Source: VFJQ01 sp044226525
GTDB lineage: Bacteria; Verrucomicrobiota; Verrucomicrobiia; Chthoniobacterales; Chthoniobacteraceae
DNA: 64,000 bases
Direction: 5' to 3'
NCBI GenBank assembly: GCA_044226525.1
Contig: JBGAGV010000001.1
Span: 62,001 to 126,000, forward strand
Shown: piece after piece, positions 43,258-52,700 of the stretch
Layout: each line of letters begins with the position of its first letter
Position numbering within the stretch: the stretch's first letter is position 1
Notes under the pieces: model-generated
The model's database searches: none
What the model was told of the DNA's origin: nothing
The model's input: only the letters and a program-made list of their open reading frames with translations
Program-made: the position numbers and the translations under genes

Positions 43258-43701
43258 TCAGTGATGCCGGTGGGAGTGGTGGCCGTGATGGTCGAAGTGC
43301 GAATGCCCCACCACGACCGCCGGAGGATAGTCCCACCAGAACGGATCGTCCGCATACCAGAACGGATCGTCCAAGCGTGAGTAAAGCGTCGGCGTTGCCA
43401 GCATGTAATCGATCACCTGCGGGCTCACCCCGGATTTGCGCAGCAGCACGACGTCGTCCGACTTCAGCCGATAAACCGACACCGTCGAACGCAGATAACG
43501 CACCGTGAATGGCGCCGGCACCCGGCGCTCGGCCAGTTCCATGACGTCTGGCAGCGCGAGCGCTTCGCGATGGGTCATCTTCGCATACAGGCCCGGCGAG
43601 ACCCGGTGTTGCCGCAGCACGTCGCGGTCGGCTTCGTTCAGGGTAGCGCATCCCGCGAGGAGGAGCGTGGCGAGACCGGCGAGGAGAGCGGTGAAGCGCA
43701 T
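43258..43701 (-). CDS. lipoprotein with His-rich C-terminus
   Basis: 147 residues. Lipobox LLAGC at residues 14-18, then a helical domain, and a tail with repeated DDPFWYADDPFWWDYPP followed by GHSHFDHHGHHSHRHH, a strong candidate metal chelator. Family not recognised. It converges with the HMBD gene, with only 5 bases between stop codons, so a link to metal handling is possible. Confidence 0.85.
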   Translation of the reverse strand: MRFTALLAGLATLLLAGCATLNEADRDVLRQHRVSPGLYAKMTHREALALPDVMELAERRVPAPFTVRYLRSTVSVYRLKSDDVVLLRKSGVSPQVIDYMLATPTLYSRLDDPFWYADDPFWWDYPPAVVVGHSHFDHHGHHSHRHH

Positions 43702-43751
43702 GGCACTAATGTAGAGCCGAGCGCCCGCGGCGCAAATTGCTGCCGCGCTTT

Positions 43752-44246
43752 ATGACAACCACCCGTCTGCCGTGTCGCGATTTGGTTGTCGTGAACGCAG
43801 ACACCAAAATTACCCGGGAGCGCCTCGTGGAACTCCTCAACGAAGATCTCGCCCGCGAATATCAGGCCGTCATCGCCTACACCGTTTACAGCCAGACGAT
43901 GAAAGGCGCAGCCTTTACGGACATCGCCGGCGAACTCGCCATCCACGCCACCGAGGAGCTCGACCACGCGCTGCAAATCGCCAAGCAGATCGACTATCTC
44001 AACGGCACGCCGGTCACCGTTCCCAAGGACGTGAAGATGTCCGACAAAGCCGAGGACATGCTCCGCTTCGACCTCGAGAACGAAAAAGAGACCATCCTCA
44101 ATTATCGCGAGCGCATTCGCCAGGCCGAGGCGCTGGGCGAGTTTGCCCTCAGCGAGGTCCTCCGCAAAATCATCGCGCAGGAACAGGAGCACCTGACCGA
44201 TCTCGCCGACGCGCTCGGCATCGATACCCCGCGTCTGGGCGACTAG
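43752..44246 (+). CDS. ferritin-like (bacterioferritin-type) four-helix protein
   Basis: 164 residues from the ATG at 43752; the conserved part begins at KITRERLVELLNEDLAREYQAVIAY, so the true start may be the GTG at 43791. Di-iron ligands expected for ferritin-like proteins are present: Glu in LAREYQ, the ExxH of EELDHA, Glu in FDLENEKE, and EQEHLTDL. The length fits single-domain bacterioferritin/DPS-like proteins. No haem-binding Met can be assigned by eye. Function: iron or peroxide detoxification. Confidence 0.88.
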   Translation: MTTTRLPCRDLVVVNADTKITRERLVELLNEDLAREYQAVIAYTVYSQTMKGAAFTDIAGELAIHATEELDHALQIAKQIDYLNGTPVTVPKDVKMSDKAEDMLRFDLENEKETILNYRERIRQAEALGEFALSEVLRKIIAQEQEHLTDLADALGIDTPRLGD

Positions 44247-44305
44247 ACGAAAGCGGGGAAGGTCCTCCCTTGGCCTTTCGCGAGTGGGGAGCCCATCATG
44301 GGTAG

Positions 44306-45709
44306 ATGCGCTCCCTCCTGCTCGCCCTGATATTGTTCGTTGGGCACGTCTTTGCCCGGCCGGCGAATGTCGTCTTCATCCTCACCGACAACCAAGGCGC
44401 GTGGACGCTGGGTTGTTACGGCAACCCGGACATCAAGACACCGCACATCGACCAACTCGCGTCGGAAGGCATTCGCTTCACGCGCGCCCTGTCCAGCAAT
44501 CCGGTTTGTTCGCCAACGCGCGCCACGTTTCTTACCGGGCTGATTCCTTCGCAGCACGGGGTGCATTCTTTTCTCGATCCCAAATTCATGATGGGGCCCG
44601 AGGCTTACAATACCCTCGCCGAATTCACCTCGCTCGGCGAAGTCCTCCGCGATGCCGGTTACGTTTGCGGCCTGAGCGGCAAGTGGCACCTCGGCGCGAA
44701 CCTCACGCCCAGCGAAGGCTTCTCGTTCTGGGTCACGAAGCCCGATGGCTCCACGCGCGAATTCTACGATCAGGACATCATCGAAAACGGCGCGGTGCGG
44801 AAGGAAGCCGGTTACACGACCGACCTCTGGACGCGCAAAGGCATTGAATTCATCGAGCAAAACAAGGAGCGGCCATTCTTTCTCTATCTCGCTTACAACG
44901 GCCCCTACGCGCTCGGAAATCTCATGCTCAATCCCTCGCGCAATCGCTGGGCCTCGATCTACCGGGGACAGCCGTTCTTCAGCTTCCCGCGCGACGCCAT
45001 GCACCCGTGGCAGCACGCGAACAAACAATTCCACAACCGCCAGGAGGCCATCGAGCGCGTCGCTTGCGAAGTGAGCGGCGTGGACGATGGCGTGGGTGAA
45101 GTGATGGCCACGCTCAAGCGCCTCGGCCTCGAAAAAGACACCCTCGTCGTTTACGCCTCCGACCAGGGCTGGATGGGCGGCCAGAACGGCATGTGGGGCA
45201 TGGGTGATCATTTCCGCCCCGTCGGCGCGCATGAGTTGATGATGCAGATTCCGCTCATCTTCCGGCAGCCGGAAAAAATTCCCGCAAACCGCACGAGCGA
45301 TCTGCTCGTCAGCAATTACGACTTCCTCCCCAGCGTGCTCGGCCACCTCGGCCTCGGCGACAAAATGCCGGCGAAACCGAAATCCCCCGGACGCGATTTT
45401 TCCCCCGTCCTGCGCGGCGAATCCATCGAGTGGGCGAACGAGGTTTTCTACGAAATGGAAACCTGCCGCGCCATCCGCACCGACGATTGGAAATACGTCG
45501 CCCGTTTCCCCAACGGCCCCTTTGAACTCTACGATATGAAAGCCGACCCGCGCGAGCGGCTGAACCTCTACGGCCAGTCCGTCACCGAACCCCGGCGCGC
45601 CGAACTCGCCACTCGTCTCGACGGTTTCTTCACCCGCTACGCCGACCCGCAATACGACCTTTGGAAAAGCGGCCGCTCCAAGACGAAGCGAATCAGCGAG
45701 GAGCGCTGA
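44306..45709 (+). CDS. secreted sulfatase (arylsulfatase family S1)
   Basis: 467 residues from MRSLLLALILFVGHVFARP, a signal peptide. The sulfatase motif Cys68-Ser-Pro-Thr-Arg72 (SNPVCSPTRATFLTG) gives the formylglycine catalytic residue after conversion by an FGE. Metal-site Asp28 is in LTDNQG, which has Asn at the second position where DD is common. Other marks are GKWHLG, FFLYLAYNGP, YASDQGWMGGQNGMWGMG and the YDMKADPRERLNL tail. Substrate unknown; probably sulfated polysaccharide. The FGE-type gene at 2-1783 is far away and not necessarily its activator. Confidence 0.95.
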   Translation: MRSLLLALILFVGHVFARPANVVFILTDNQGAWTLGCYGNPDIKTPHIDQLASEGIRFTRALSSNPVCSPTRATFLTGLIPSQHGVHSFLDPKFMMGPEAYNTLAEFTSLGEVLRDAGYVCGLSGKWHLGANLTPSEGFSFWVTKPDGSTREFYDQDIIENGAVRKEAGYTTDLWTRKGIEFIEQNKERPFFLYLAYNGPYALGNLMLNPSRNRWASIYRGQPFFSFPRDAMHPWQHANKQFHNRQEAIERVACEVSGVDDGVGEVMATLKRLGLEKDTLVVYASDQGWMGGQNGMWGMGDHFRPVGAHELMMQIPLIFRQPEKIPANRTSDLLVSNYDFLPSVLGHLGLGDKMPAKPKSPGRDFSPVLRGESIEWANEVFYEMETCRAIRTDDWKYVARFPNGPFELYDMKADPRERLNLYGQSVTEPRRAELATRLDGFFTRYADPQYDLWKSGRSKTKRISEER

Positions 45710-45838
45710 GCCTGCGAGCGGCATAAAGCGTGCCGGAGCGGGATCAGGCGAGGTCGTTATTACCATGCCACCGCCGGGAGAGCGGCTAACGATCTAAAGA
45801 CAGAATCCGGGCTTCGCGGCCCTCAACCTGTTCAACTT

Positions 45839-46708
45839 ATGATTCGCCGACGTTTCTACCGATCCTCTGCGATTCTGGCCACTTCCCTGGCGGCCTTCGT
45901 GCCGAAGCCTGCGGTCAAAGCGGAGACTGAAAAATTTGGCAGCAAAAAGCTGCGCGAGTCCGTCCTCACCCGGTCCGACCTGGGGCGCTCGCTCAATATC
46001 GGGAGCAGTGAGCCGCCGCCTCCCTTCGGCGGGATCGAAAAATCGCCCGCCTCCGCGAAATCCTACCCGTGGCGAAGAGAGATCGTCACCACCACTTTCT
46101 GGATTGGCGAGAAGCCCACGAAGAACAACCCCACGCCGAATCACGCCAGTTCGTGGGACCCGCAGTGGGCCGCGCACTATGGCGGCACCGACGACCCGGT
46201 TCGCGCCAATCGCGTGAACTTTCGCCCGAGCGATTTCACCCCGCGGCAGAACCCCTTCTACGTCGCGCTGCCCTACAACGACGTGACCAAAGGCCAGCAC
46301 AAACCCGAGGCCTCACAGGTCGTCCCGTGGTTCAAAGACGACTACAAGGGCCCCGGCGTCTCCGTGCTCAAGGGTCGCTGGATTGCCGTCCGTTTCAAGG
46401 ACCGCACCGCCTATGCGCAGTGGGAGGATTGCGGCCCTTTCCGCACCGACCACAGCGCCTATGTCTTCGGCAGCGAACGTCCCAAGCCAAACCTCAACAA
46501 AGGTGCCGGCCTCGATGTCTCTCCTGCCGTTCGCGATTACCTCGGCATGAACGACACCGACGTGACGGACTGGAAATTCGTCGAGTTTGGCGAGGTTCCC
46601 AGCGGCCCGTGGGCTCAGCTCGGCGACAACAACCCCTTCGTTCTCAACAAGCGCATCGACAAAACCCGCCTCGTCGAATTCGAGCCCAGCAAGAAGAAGG
46701 GCGGCTAA
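45839..46708 (+). CDS. exported protein of unknown function, possible double-psi beta-barrel
   Basis: 289 residues from MIRRRFYRSSAILATSLAAFVPKPAVKA, a Tat/Sec-like N-terminus. The rest is a single soluble domain: TTFWIGEKPTKNNPTPN..., YVALPYNDV, then WEDCGPFRTDHSAYVFGS, and GAGLDVSPAVRDYLG. The DCGPF ... LDVSPxxxxxLG order recalls RlpA/3D-type double-psi barrels of lytic transglycosylase-like proteins. This similarity is weak and by eye only. Closest expected annotation is hypothetical protein. Confidence 0.75.
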   Translation: MIRRRFYRSSAILATSLAAFVPKPAVKAETEKFGSKKLRESVLTRSDLGRSLNIGSSEPPPPFGGIEKSPASAKSYPWRREIVTTTFWIGEKPTKNNPTPNHASSWDPQWAAHYGGTDDPVRANRVNFRPSDFTPRQNPFYVALPYNDVTKGQHKPEASQVVPWFKDDYKGPGVSVLKGRWIAVRFKDRTAYAQWEDCGPFRTDHSAYVFGSERPKPNLNKGAGLDVSPAVRDYLGMNDTDVTDWKFVEFGEVPSGPWAQLGDNNPFVLNKRIDKTRLVEFEPSKKKGG

Positions 46709-46834
46709 AGTGGGGGCCCTGCCGTCAGGCTGCTCGATTCTCCATGCCTGAAGCGACCGCTTTAGCTCTCGGTGAGCGACCCAAAAGCTCCGGTTGCACG
46801 TCGCCCGAGTTCCCCGATAGTCCGCGCCCGCAAA

Positions 46835-48640
46835 ATGCCGCAATCCCGGACCCGCAACTTCTGCATCATCGCCCATATCGATCATGGCAAGACCACCTTG
46901 TCCGATCGTCTGCTGGAAAAAACGGGAACTATCCAGATGCGCGAATCGCAGGACCAGCTCCTCGACGCCATGGACCTGGAGCGCGAGCGCGGCATCACCA
47001 TCAAGGCCCATCCCATCGCCATGACCTACAAGGCGAAGGACGGCCACACCTACAAGCTGAACCTCATGGATACCCCCGGCCATGTCGATTTCAGCTACGA
47101 AGTTTCCCGTTCGCTCGCGGCGTGCGAAGGCGCGCTCCTCATCGTCGATGCCGCCCAGGGCGTCGAAGCGCAGACCGTGGCGAATGTGCACCTCGCGCAT
47201 AAGCAGGACCTCACGCTCGTGCCGGTCATCAACAAGATCGACCTGCCGAACGCCGACCTGCCCACCGTGCATCGGCAGCTCGAAGATATCCTTTCCATTC
47301 CGCACGAAGAAGCCATCCCGGCCAGCGCCAAGGCGGGCATCGGCATCGAAGACATTCTGGAAGCCGTCGTGCACCGTATCCCGCCGCCGAGCGGGAAGGT
47401 GGACGCGCCACTGCGCGGCCTCGTCTTCGACTCCACCTTCGACACCTACCGTGGCGTGGTCATCTACATCCGCGTCGTCGATGGCAGCGTGAAGGCTGGC
47501 GATCACGTCCGCCTCATGGCGACCGATCGCTCCTACGAAGTCAAGGAAGTCGGCATCTTCCGTCCACAGCAGCCGAAGTTTTTCGCCCAGCCGCAACTCG
47601 GCCCCGGCGACGTGGGTTACGTCATCGCTAACATGAAAGCGGTGAACGAAGTGAAGGTCGGCGATACGCTCACCCTCGCGCGCGGTGGCGCGGCGGAACC
47701 GCTCCCCGGTTTCCACGAAGTCAATCCGATGGTCTTCGCGGGCATTTACCCGATCAACACCGCCGACTTCGAGCACCTCAAGGCCGCCGTCGCCAAGCTC
47801 CAGCTTAACGACGCCGCGTTTCAGTTCATGGCGGAGTCCAGCGTTGCACTCGGCTTCGGTTTCCGCTGCGGTTTCCTCGGCCTGCTCCACATGGAGATCG
47901 TCCTCGAACGTCTCCGGCGCGAGTTCGACATGGACATCATCTCGACCTACCCCTCCGTGGTTTATGAGGTGGTGAAGACGAGCGGCGAAGTGCTCCACGT
48001 CGATAACCCCGCCTTCCTGCCCGACCAGAGCGTCATCCAGGAAATCCGCGAGCCCATCGTGAAGGCGGCCATCATGGTGCCGAACGAATACATTTCGCCC
48101 GTGATGCAGCTCATCATGGACAAGCGCGGCGTGGTTGATCACACCGACTCCATCGACACCAAGCGCGTGATGCTCACCTGCATCCTGCCGCTGAACGAAA
48201 TCCTCGTCGATTTCATGGACAAGATTAAGTCGATGACGCGCGGCTACGGCAGCCTCGACTACGAGCAGGCCGGCTATCGCGCCGACAAACTGGTGAAGCT
48301 CGACATGCTCGTCGCCGGTGAACCGGTCGATGCCTTCTCCTCCATCGTGCATCGCGACAAGGCCGAGTCCCGTGGTCGCGCCCTCGCCGCGAAGCTCAAG
48401 GAAGTCATTCCCTCGCAGCTCTTCCAGGTCGCCATCCAGGCCGCCATCGGCGGCAAGATCGTCGCCCGTGAAACCGTCAGCGCCCAGCGCAAGGATGTGA
48501 CAGCCAAATGCTACGGCGGCGACATCTCGCGCAAACGCAAGCTCCTCGAAAAGCAGAAGGAAGGCAAAAAGCGCATGAAGGCGATCGGGAGCGTGAACAT
48601 CCCGCAGGAAGCCTTCATCGAAGTGCTGAAGACGAGCTAA
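46835..48640 (+). CDS. lepA: translation elongation factor 4 (LepA)
   Basis: 601 residues from the ATG at 46835 (MPQSRTRNFCIIAHIDHGKTT), which matches the usual LepA start and length; the frame is open further upstream to 46772. G1 AHIDHGKTT, switch-region RGITIK, G3 DTPGH, G4 NKIDLP, and the LepA-specific C-terminus (GYGSLDYEQAGYR, DVTAKCYGGDISRKRKLLEKQKEGKKRMK) are all present. LepA back-translocates ribosomes and is a membrane-associated GTPase. It is a single-copy core gene. Confidence 0.98.
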   Translation: MPQSRTRNFCIIAHIDHGKTTLSDRLLEKTGTIQMRESQDQLLDAMDLERERGITIKAHPIAMTYKAKDGHTYKLNLMDTPGHVDFSYEVSRSLAACEGALLIVDAAQGVEAQTVANVHLAHKQDLTLVPVINKIDLPNADLPTVHRQLEDILSIPHEEAIPASAKAGIGIEDILEAVVHRIPPPSGKVDAPLRGLVFDSTFDTYRGVVIYIRVVDGSVKAGDHVRLMATDRSYEVKEVGIFRPQQPKFFAQPQLGPGDVGYVIANMKAVNEVKVGDTLTLARGGAAEPLPGFHEVNPMVFAGIYPINTADFEHLKAAVAKLQLNDAAFQFMAESSVALGFGFRCGFLGLLHMEIVLERLRREFDMDIISTYPSVVYEVVKTSGEVLHVDNPAFLPDQSVIQEIREPIVKAAIMVPNEYISPVMQLIMDKRGVVDHTDSIDTKRVMLTCILPLNEILVDFMDKIKSMTRGYGSLDYEQAGYRADKLVKLDMLVAGEPVDAFSSIVHRDKAESRGRALAAKLKEVIPSQLFQVAIQAAIGGKIVARETVSAQRKDVTAKCYGGDISRKRKLLEKQKEGKKRMKAIGSVNIPQEAFIEVLKTS

Positions 48641-48731
48641 GGCACCTCGCGCGTCGGCCCGAATAAAAAGCTCGGAACCGACGGAATAAAAGGAATGGGC
48701 GGTTCGCCTGTTTCGACATCGAGGACGAAAA

Positions 48732-48757
48732 GGCAGGAGCATGCCTTCGCTCCTGCC
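48732..48757. terminator. inverted repeat downstream of lepA
   Basis: A 9-bp perfect stem GGCAGGAGC-N8-GCTCCTGCC begins about 90 bases past the lepA stop. There is no T-tract, so it is either a rho-independent-like stabiliser or a dispersed palindrome. The loop half gccttcgctcct recurs at 49161. Confidence 0.4.
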
Positions 48758-49170
48758 CATCCGGAAAATGCTGACCCATCAGGACGGCGAGAACGCGTGG
48801 TGCGTCGAGCGACTCCTCGACGGTTTCCCTCCGCGCTGTCCGCGCCCTTGCGTTGAATTTCTTCGCCTTCATTCGGCGTGCGCTCACCCGAAGCAATCCC
48901 GGTTGATCCAGGTTGGTTCGGGGGGAGGAGGACAACCCGAAGCCCCATGCAACGCATGAAATCGGAAGCGGGAAGACCCCATCAAGGCGGCCGGTCCGGT
49001 CGTGGCTCACGCTGTCCCCAACGTGATCGCAAACGGCTGCGCGGGCGCAGGATGCTTTCTTCCGTGCATGCTGGGACTGGTCTTTTCAGATGGAGTCGCA
49101 CGAAATGGCGCATCGCTTTCAGGAAGAAGCAGCCGCCGAGGAGTGTGGAAAGGAGGGCCAGCCTTCGCTC

Positions 49171-49559
49171 CTCGATTCACTGGCGCGCTGGTTCGCCCTG
49201 CGGCCGGGCCGGGGGGACGAACAGACACAATAAACACACTATTTTGCGAGCCACCGCTGCGCCGCATCGCCGAGGCCGAGGGAGACGAGCGCTGGAAACG
49301 CTTCTCGATACACTGGCGCGCTGGTTCGTCCTGCGGCTGGCCGGGGGGACGAACAGACACAATAAACACACTATTTTACGAGCCACCGCTGCGCCGCCCT
49401 GCCGAGGCTGAGGGAGGCGAGCGCTGGAAACGCTTCTCGATACACTGGCACGCTGGTTTGCCCTGCCGCTGGTCAGGGAGACGAACAGACACAATAAACA
49501 CACTATTCAGCGAGCCGCCGCTCCGCCGAGGCCGAGGGAGGCGAGCCTTGGAAACTGCT
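49171..49559. repeat. 132-bp tandem repeat, about 2.9 copies
   Basis: Units begin at 49171, 49304 and 49436. A 28-base core is identical in all three copies (49216-49243, 49348-49375, 49480-49507), spaced exactly 132 bases. Flanks differ at several positions. It is neither CRISPR-like (unit too long, no unique spacers) nor a known mobile element. Confidence 0.85.
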
Positions 49560-49742
49560 GCACCAGAATGACGAATGCCCAATGATGATTGAAACACGCG
49601 GGATTTCTCTCATGCGACCACTCGTCATTGGGCATTCATCCGACATTCATCATTCATCGAATGGTGCGCACGTGGGGACGCATTCGTCCGCAGCGGACGA
49701 ATGCGCCACGCCCTGCAGGCCAGCGCCCGTTCTTTGTGAGTT

Positions 49743-52700
49743 TTATACCGTCGGCGTGCGCAGCACGACGCTGATGAAGTTGCTCGCCGCATTCGCTTTC
49801 ACGAAGTCGAGTGCGCCGTCGCCGTTGAAGTCGCCCACGGCCAGCGCGGTCGCGAGCGGCTTGCCGGTCAGCGGGCTGTTCGTCAGGAAGGTCACCGTGC
49901 GCTGGAACGAGCCGTCGCCGGACCCGCGCGCGATGCGCAGGAACGAGTTGTCGTCGGAGCCAAAGGCGAGGTCCGCGTCGCCGTCGCCATTGAAGTCCCC
50001 GGCGATCATGGTGCGAGCACCGCGGAAGTTGATGGCGAACGTGGTGCGGATTTGCGGGTCGAAGAGATCGCCGCCGACGTTCCCGCGCCCGAACAGAATG
50101 CTCACGAAATGCTCCGAGGTGACGTGATTGACCGCCACATCGATATTGCCGTCGTTGTTGAAGTCGGCGATGGCGAGGCCGGACGGATGGCTGCCCACCG
50201 AGTATTTGGTGGCCTGCAGGGCGAAGGTGCCGTCACCCGCGCCGACCAGCACGCGCAGCATGCCGGTCGCCTGCGACACGATGATGTCCGCGTGGTTCGC
50301 GAGATCGCCGTCGAAGTTCGCGATGGCGAAATCCGTCGTGCGACCGATGCCGATGCGAGCGGCCGGGGCGAAGCTGGCTGTGCCCGCGATGCCTCCGCCC
50401 GTGTTGAGCAGGATGTTCAGCGCGCCGCGCGCCGTGTTGAGCGTGGTGACATCGAGCAGACCGTCGTTGTTGAAGTCGCCCAGCTTCACCTTCGCGGTCG
50501 AGCCGCCCACCGTCTTGAACGTGGTCGGCAGGCCGAAGGCGCCGGTGCCGTCGTTCAGCAGCACGGCGATCTTCGCGCCGGTGGCGCTGGTAATGATCAC
50601 GTCGAGGTCGGTATCGGTGCTCGAGCCATCCAGCTTGCCGTCCACATTGCCGAGCGCGACATCGCTCGGCGAAATGCCCTTCAGGCTGTAATTCACCGTC
50701 GGCAGGAAGGTGCCGTTGCCCGTGGCGAGCAGCACGCTCAGCGTCTTGCTCTTCGGATTGATGGTGACGATGTCGTCGAACCCGTCGCCATTGAGATCGC
50801 CAGTGACGACCTGCTTCGGCTTGCCGCCCGCGAGGTAATTGACCGAGGTGGAGAGCGCGTTGGAAGTGCCCGTCGTGCCGCCAAAACCGCCGTCGCCGGA
50901 GGAGTTGATTGTGTCGATCGTCTCGGTGTCGCTGAAGGTGATGTCGGCAAAGCCGGGCGTGGTGACCGTGCCGGAGTTGCCGGTCTTCTGGATCTTCACG
51001 AACTGCCCGCGGCCATCCACCGTGAGGTGATCGCCCGGCGGAATCGGTGCATTGACGGTGCCGGGGAAGACCGTCGGCGCTGCGCCGTCGATGAAGCGCG
51101 GAAAGCTCGTCGCATCGACCGAGACGGTGTCGTTGAAGGCCGAGCCGACGAAATTTTCCGGCACATCGCCGAGAATGAGGCTGGCCCCGCCCGTGTTGAG
51201 AATCTGCGTGGCGCCGACGAGATCGAGATCCACGGTGATGCCGAGCGTCGAAGCGCCGTAGTCCAGCGTGTCGCTGCCGTCGCCGCCCGTGACCTTGAGC
51301 CGGCCGGTGAACGCCCCCACGTGGAAGGTGTTCGGGCTCGCGCCGCCGGTCAGATCGATGCTCTCGAAGCCGGTAAGCGTTTCCGCGGCATCGGCTCCGA
51401 TGGTCAGCGCGGTGTTGGTCAGCGTGAAGTCGGCGTCCCGCGTTTCGCGCAGCGTATCGACGCCTGCGCCGCCGTTCAGCACATCCGCCCCGAGACCGCC
51501 GGTGATGATGTCGTCGCCGTTGCCACCGAAGAGCCGGTCGCCGCCCGTGCCGCCGAGGAGGACGTCGCTGCCCTCGCCGCCGCTGAGGATGTTGTTCCCG
51601 GCGCCGCCATTGAGCGTGTCGTTGCCTTGGGTCGTGCCGACCGCCAGGCCGCGCAGCGTCACCCCACCGCCGAAGTTCTCGACCAGCGTGCTGCGACCGT
51701 TGAACAGGTCGATGGAGTAGAGCCCCGAGACTCCGCCAACCACGAGGGCCGCGTAAGCGGTGCCGGTGCCCGGCACGAGGTCGAAGCCGAGCACCGCATC
51801 CACATCGAGCCCGAGATCGCCCACGAGCGTGAGCGTGCCGTTGTTCGGCGGGTTCTGGAGGAAGAGCTGGTTGGTCGTCGCATCGATGGCGTAGAGCGCG
51901 GTCGTGGTAGTGCCGGCGAAGTTGTTCGTGTAGGCGGAACCGACGACGACAGGGGTGAGCGGATTCAGGTCGCCATCGGTGGTGACCAGGCCGTTATCCG
52001 GGTTGATGCGCAGGTTCTGTCCCGCATCGCTCACCACCCGCAGGCGGTCGGCCGCGGGATTGAAGTCGAGGCCGAACTCCGTCCCGGTCAGGGCGGTGAA
52101 CGGACTCGTCAAATCCGTCGGATCCGCTGCGAGTGTCGCGACGAGCGTGGCTGTGCCCGTGAGCGGATCAATCGTGTAAAGGCGCCCCGTGCCCGCGTCG
52201 TTGCCGATCGCGTAGAGCTTGCCGTCCACCGGCCGCGCATCGAGCCCCACGAGGACTTCGCCGCCGCTGCCTTGCAGCCCCGTGACCGTGACCGTGGCGA
52301 CGATCGAATCCGGTGCCTCGGGCGAGAAGCGCACGAGCGTGCCCGTGGTGGTGAGGCCGTAGAGGAACTCCGCGCCGCCGTCGCCGAGCAGCGTGTCGTT
52401 GCCGGTGCCTCCATTGAGCGTGTCGTGGCCTTCGCCGCCGACGAGGATGCCGTTGCCGGTCAGCACATCGTTGCCGCTGCCGCCGTCGAGGACGATGCTC
52501 ACCTTGCTCTCGACGCCCGGCTGCGCGATGATCGTGTCGTTCCCTTCGCGGCCCGCCAGCGTCAGCGTATCGTTGATGTCGGTCTCATACACCCGCACCT
52601 CGGACTTGAATCCGAGCACTTCGATGTAACTGCCGAGGCGCAGGCTCGCGTTGATTTCGTTCGAGAGCGCGTTGTCGAGCAGCGTGACGGTGTCGGGCTG

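Larger units (their letters stand above)
48641..49742. other. 1.1-kb non-coding region
   Basis: It contains the hairpin at 48732-48757 and the 132-bp tandem array at 49171-49559. Several frames are open by chance because of high GC. None resembles a protein family. Confidence 0.6.

Noticed and set aside
45710..45838. tRNA or small RNA between the sulfatase gene and 45839
   Set aside because: No cloverleaf or anticodon arm can be drawn; the spacer is short and without strong hairpins.
46313..48760. 815-residue open frame antisense to lepA
   Set aside because: LepA is certain on the plus strand; the antisense product is low-complexity Asp/His/Ala/Gly sequence without homology.
49171..49559. 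CRISPR array
   Set aside because: Repeat units are 132 bp with mutations spread through the unit and no short-repeat/unique-spacer alternation; no cas gene nearby.
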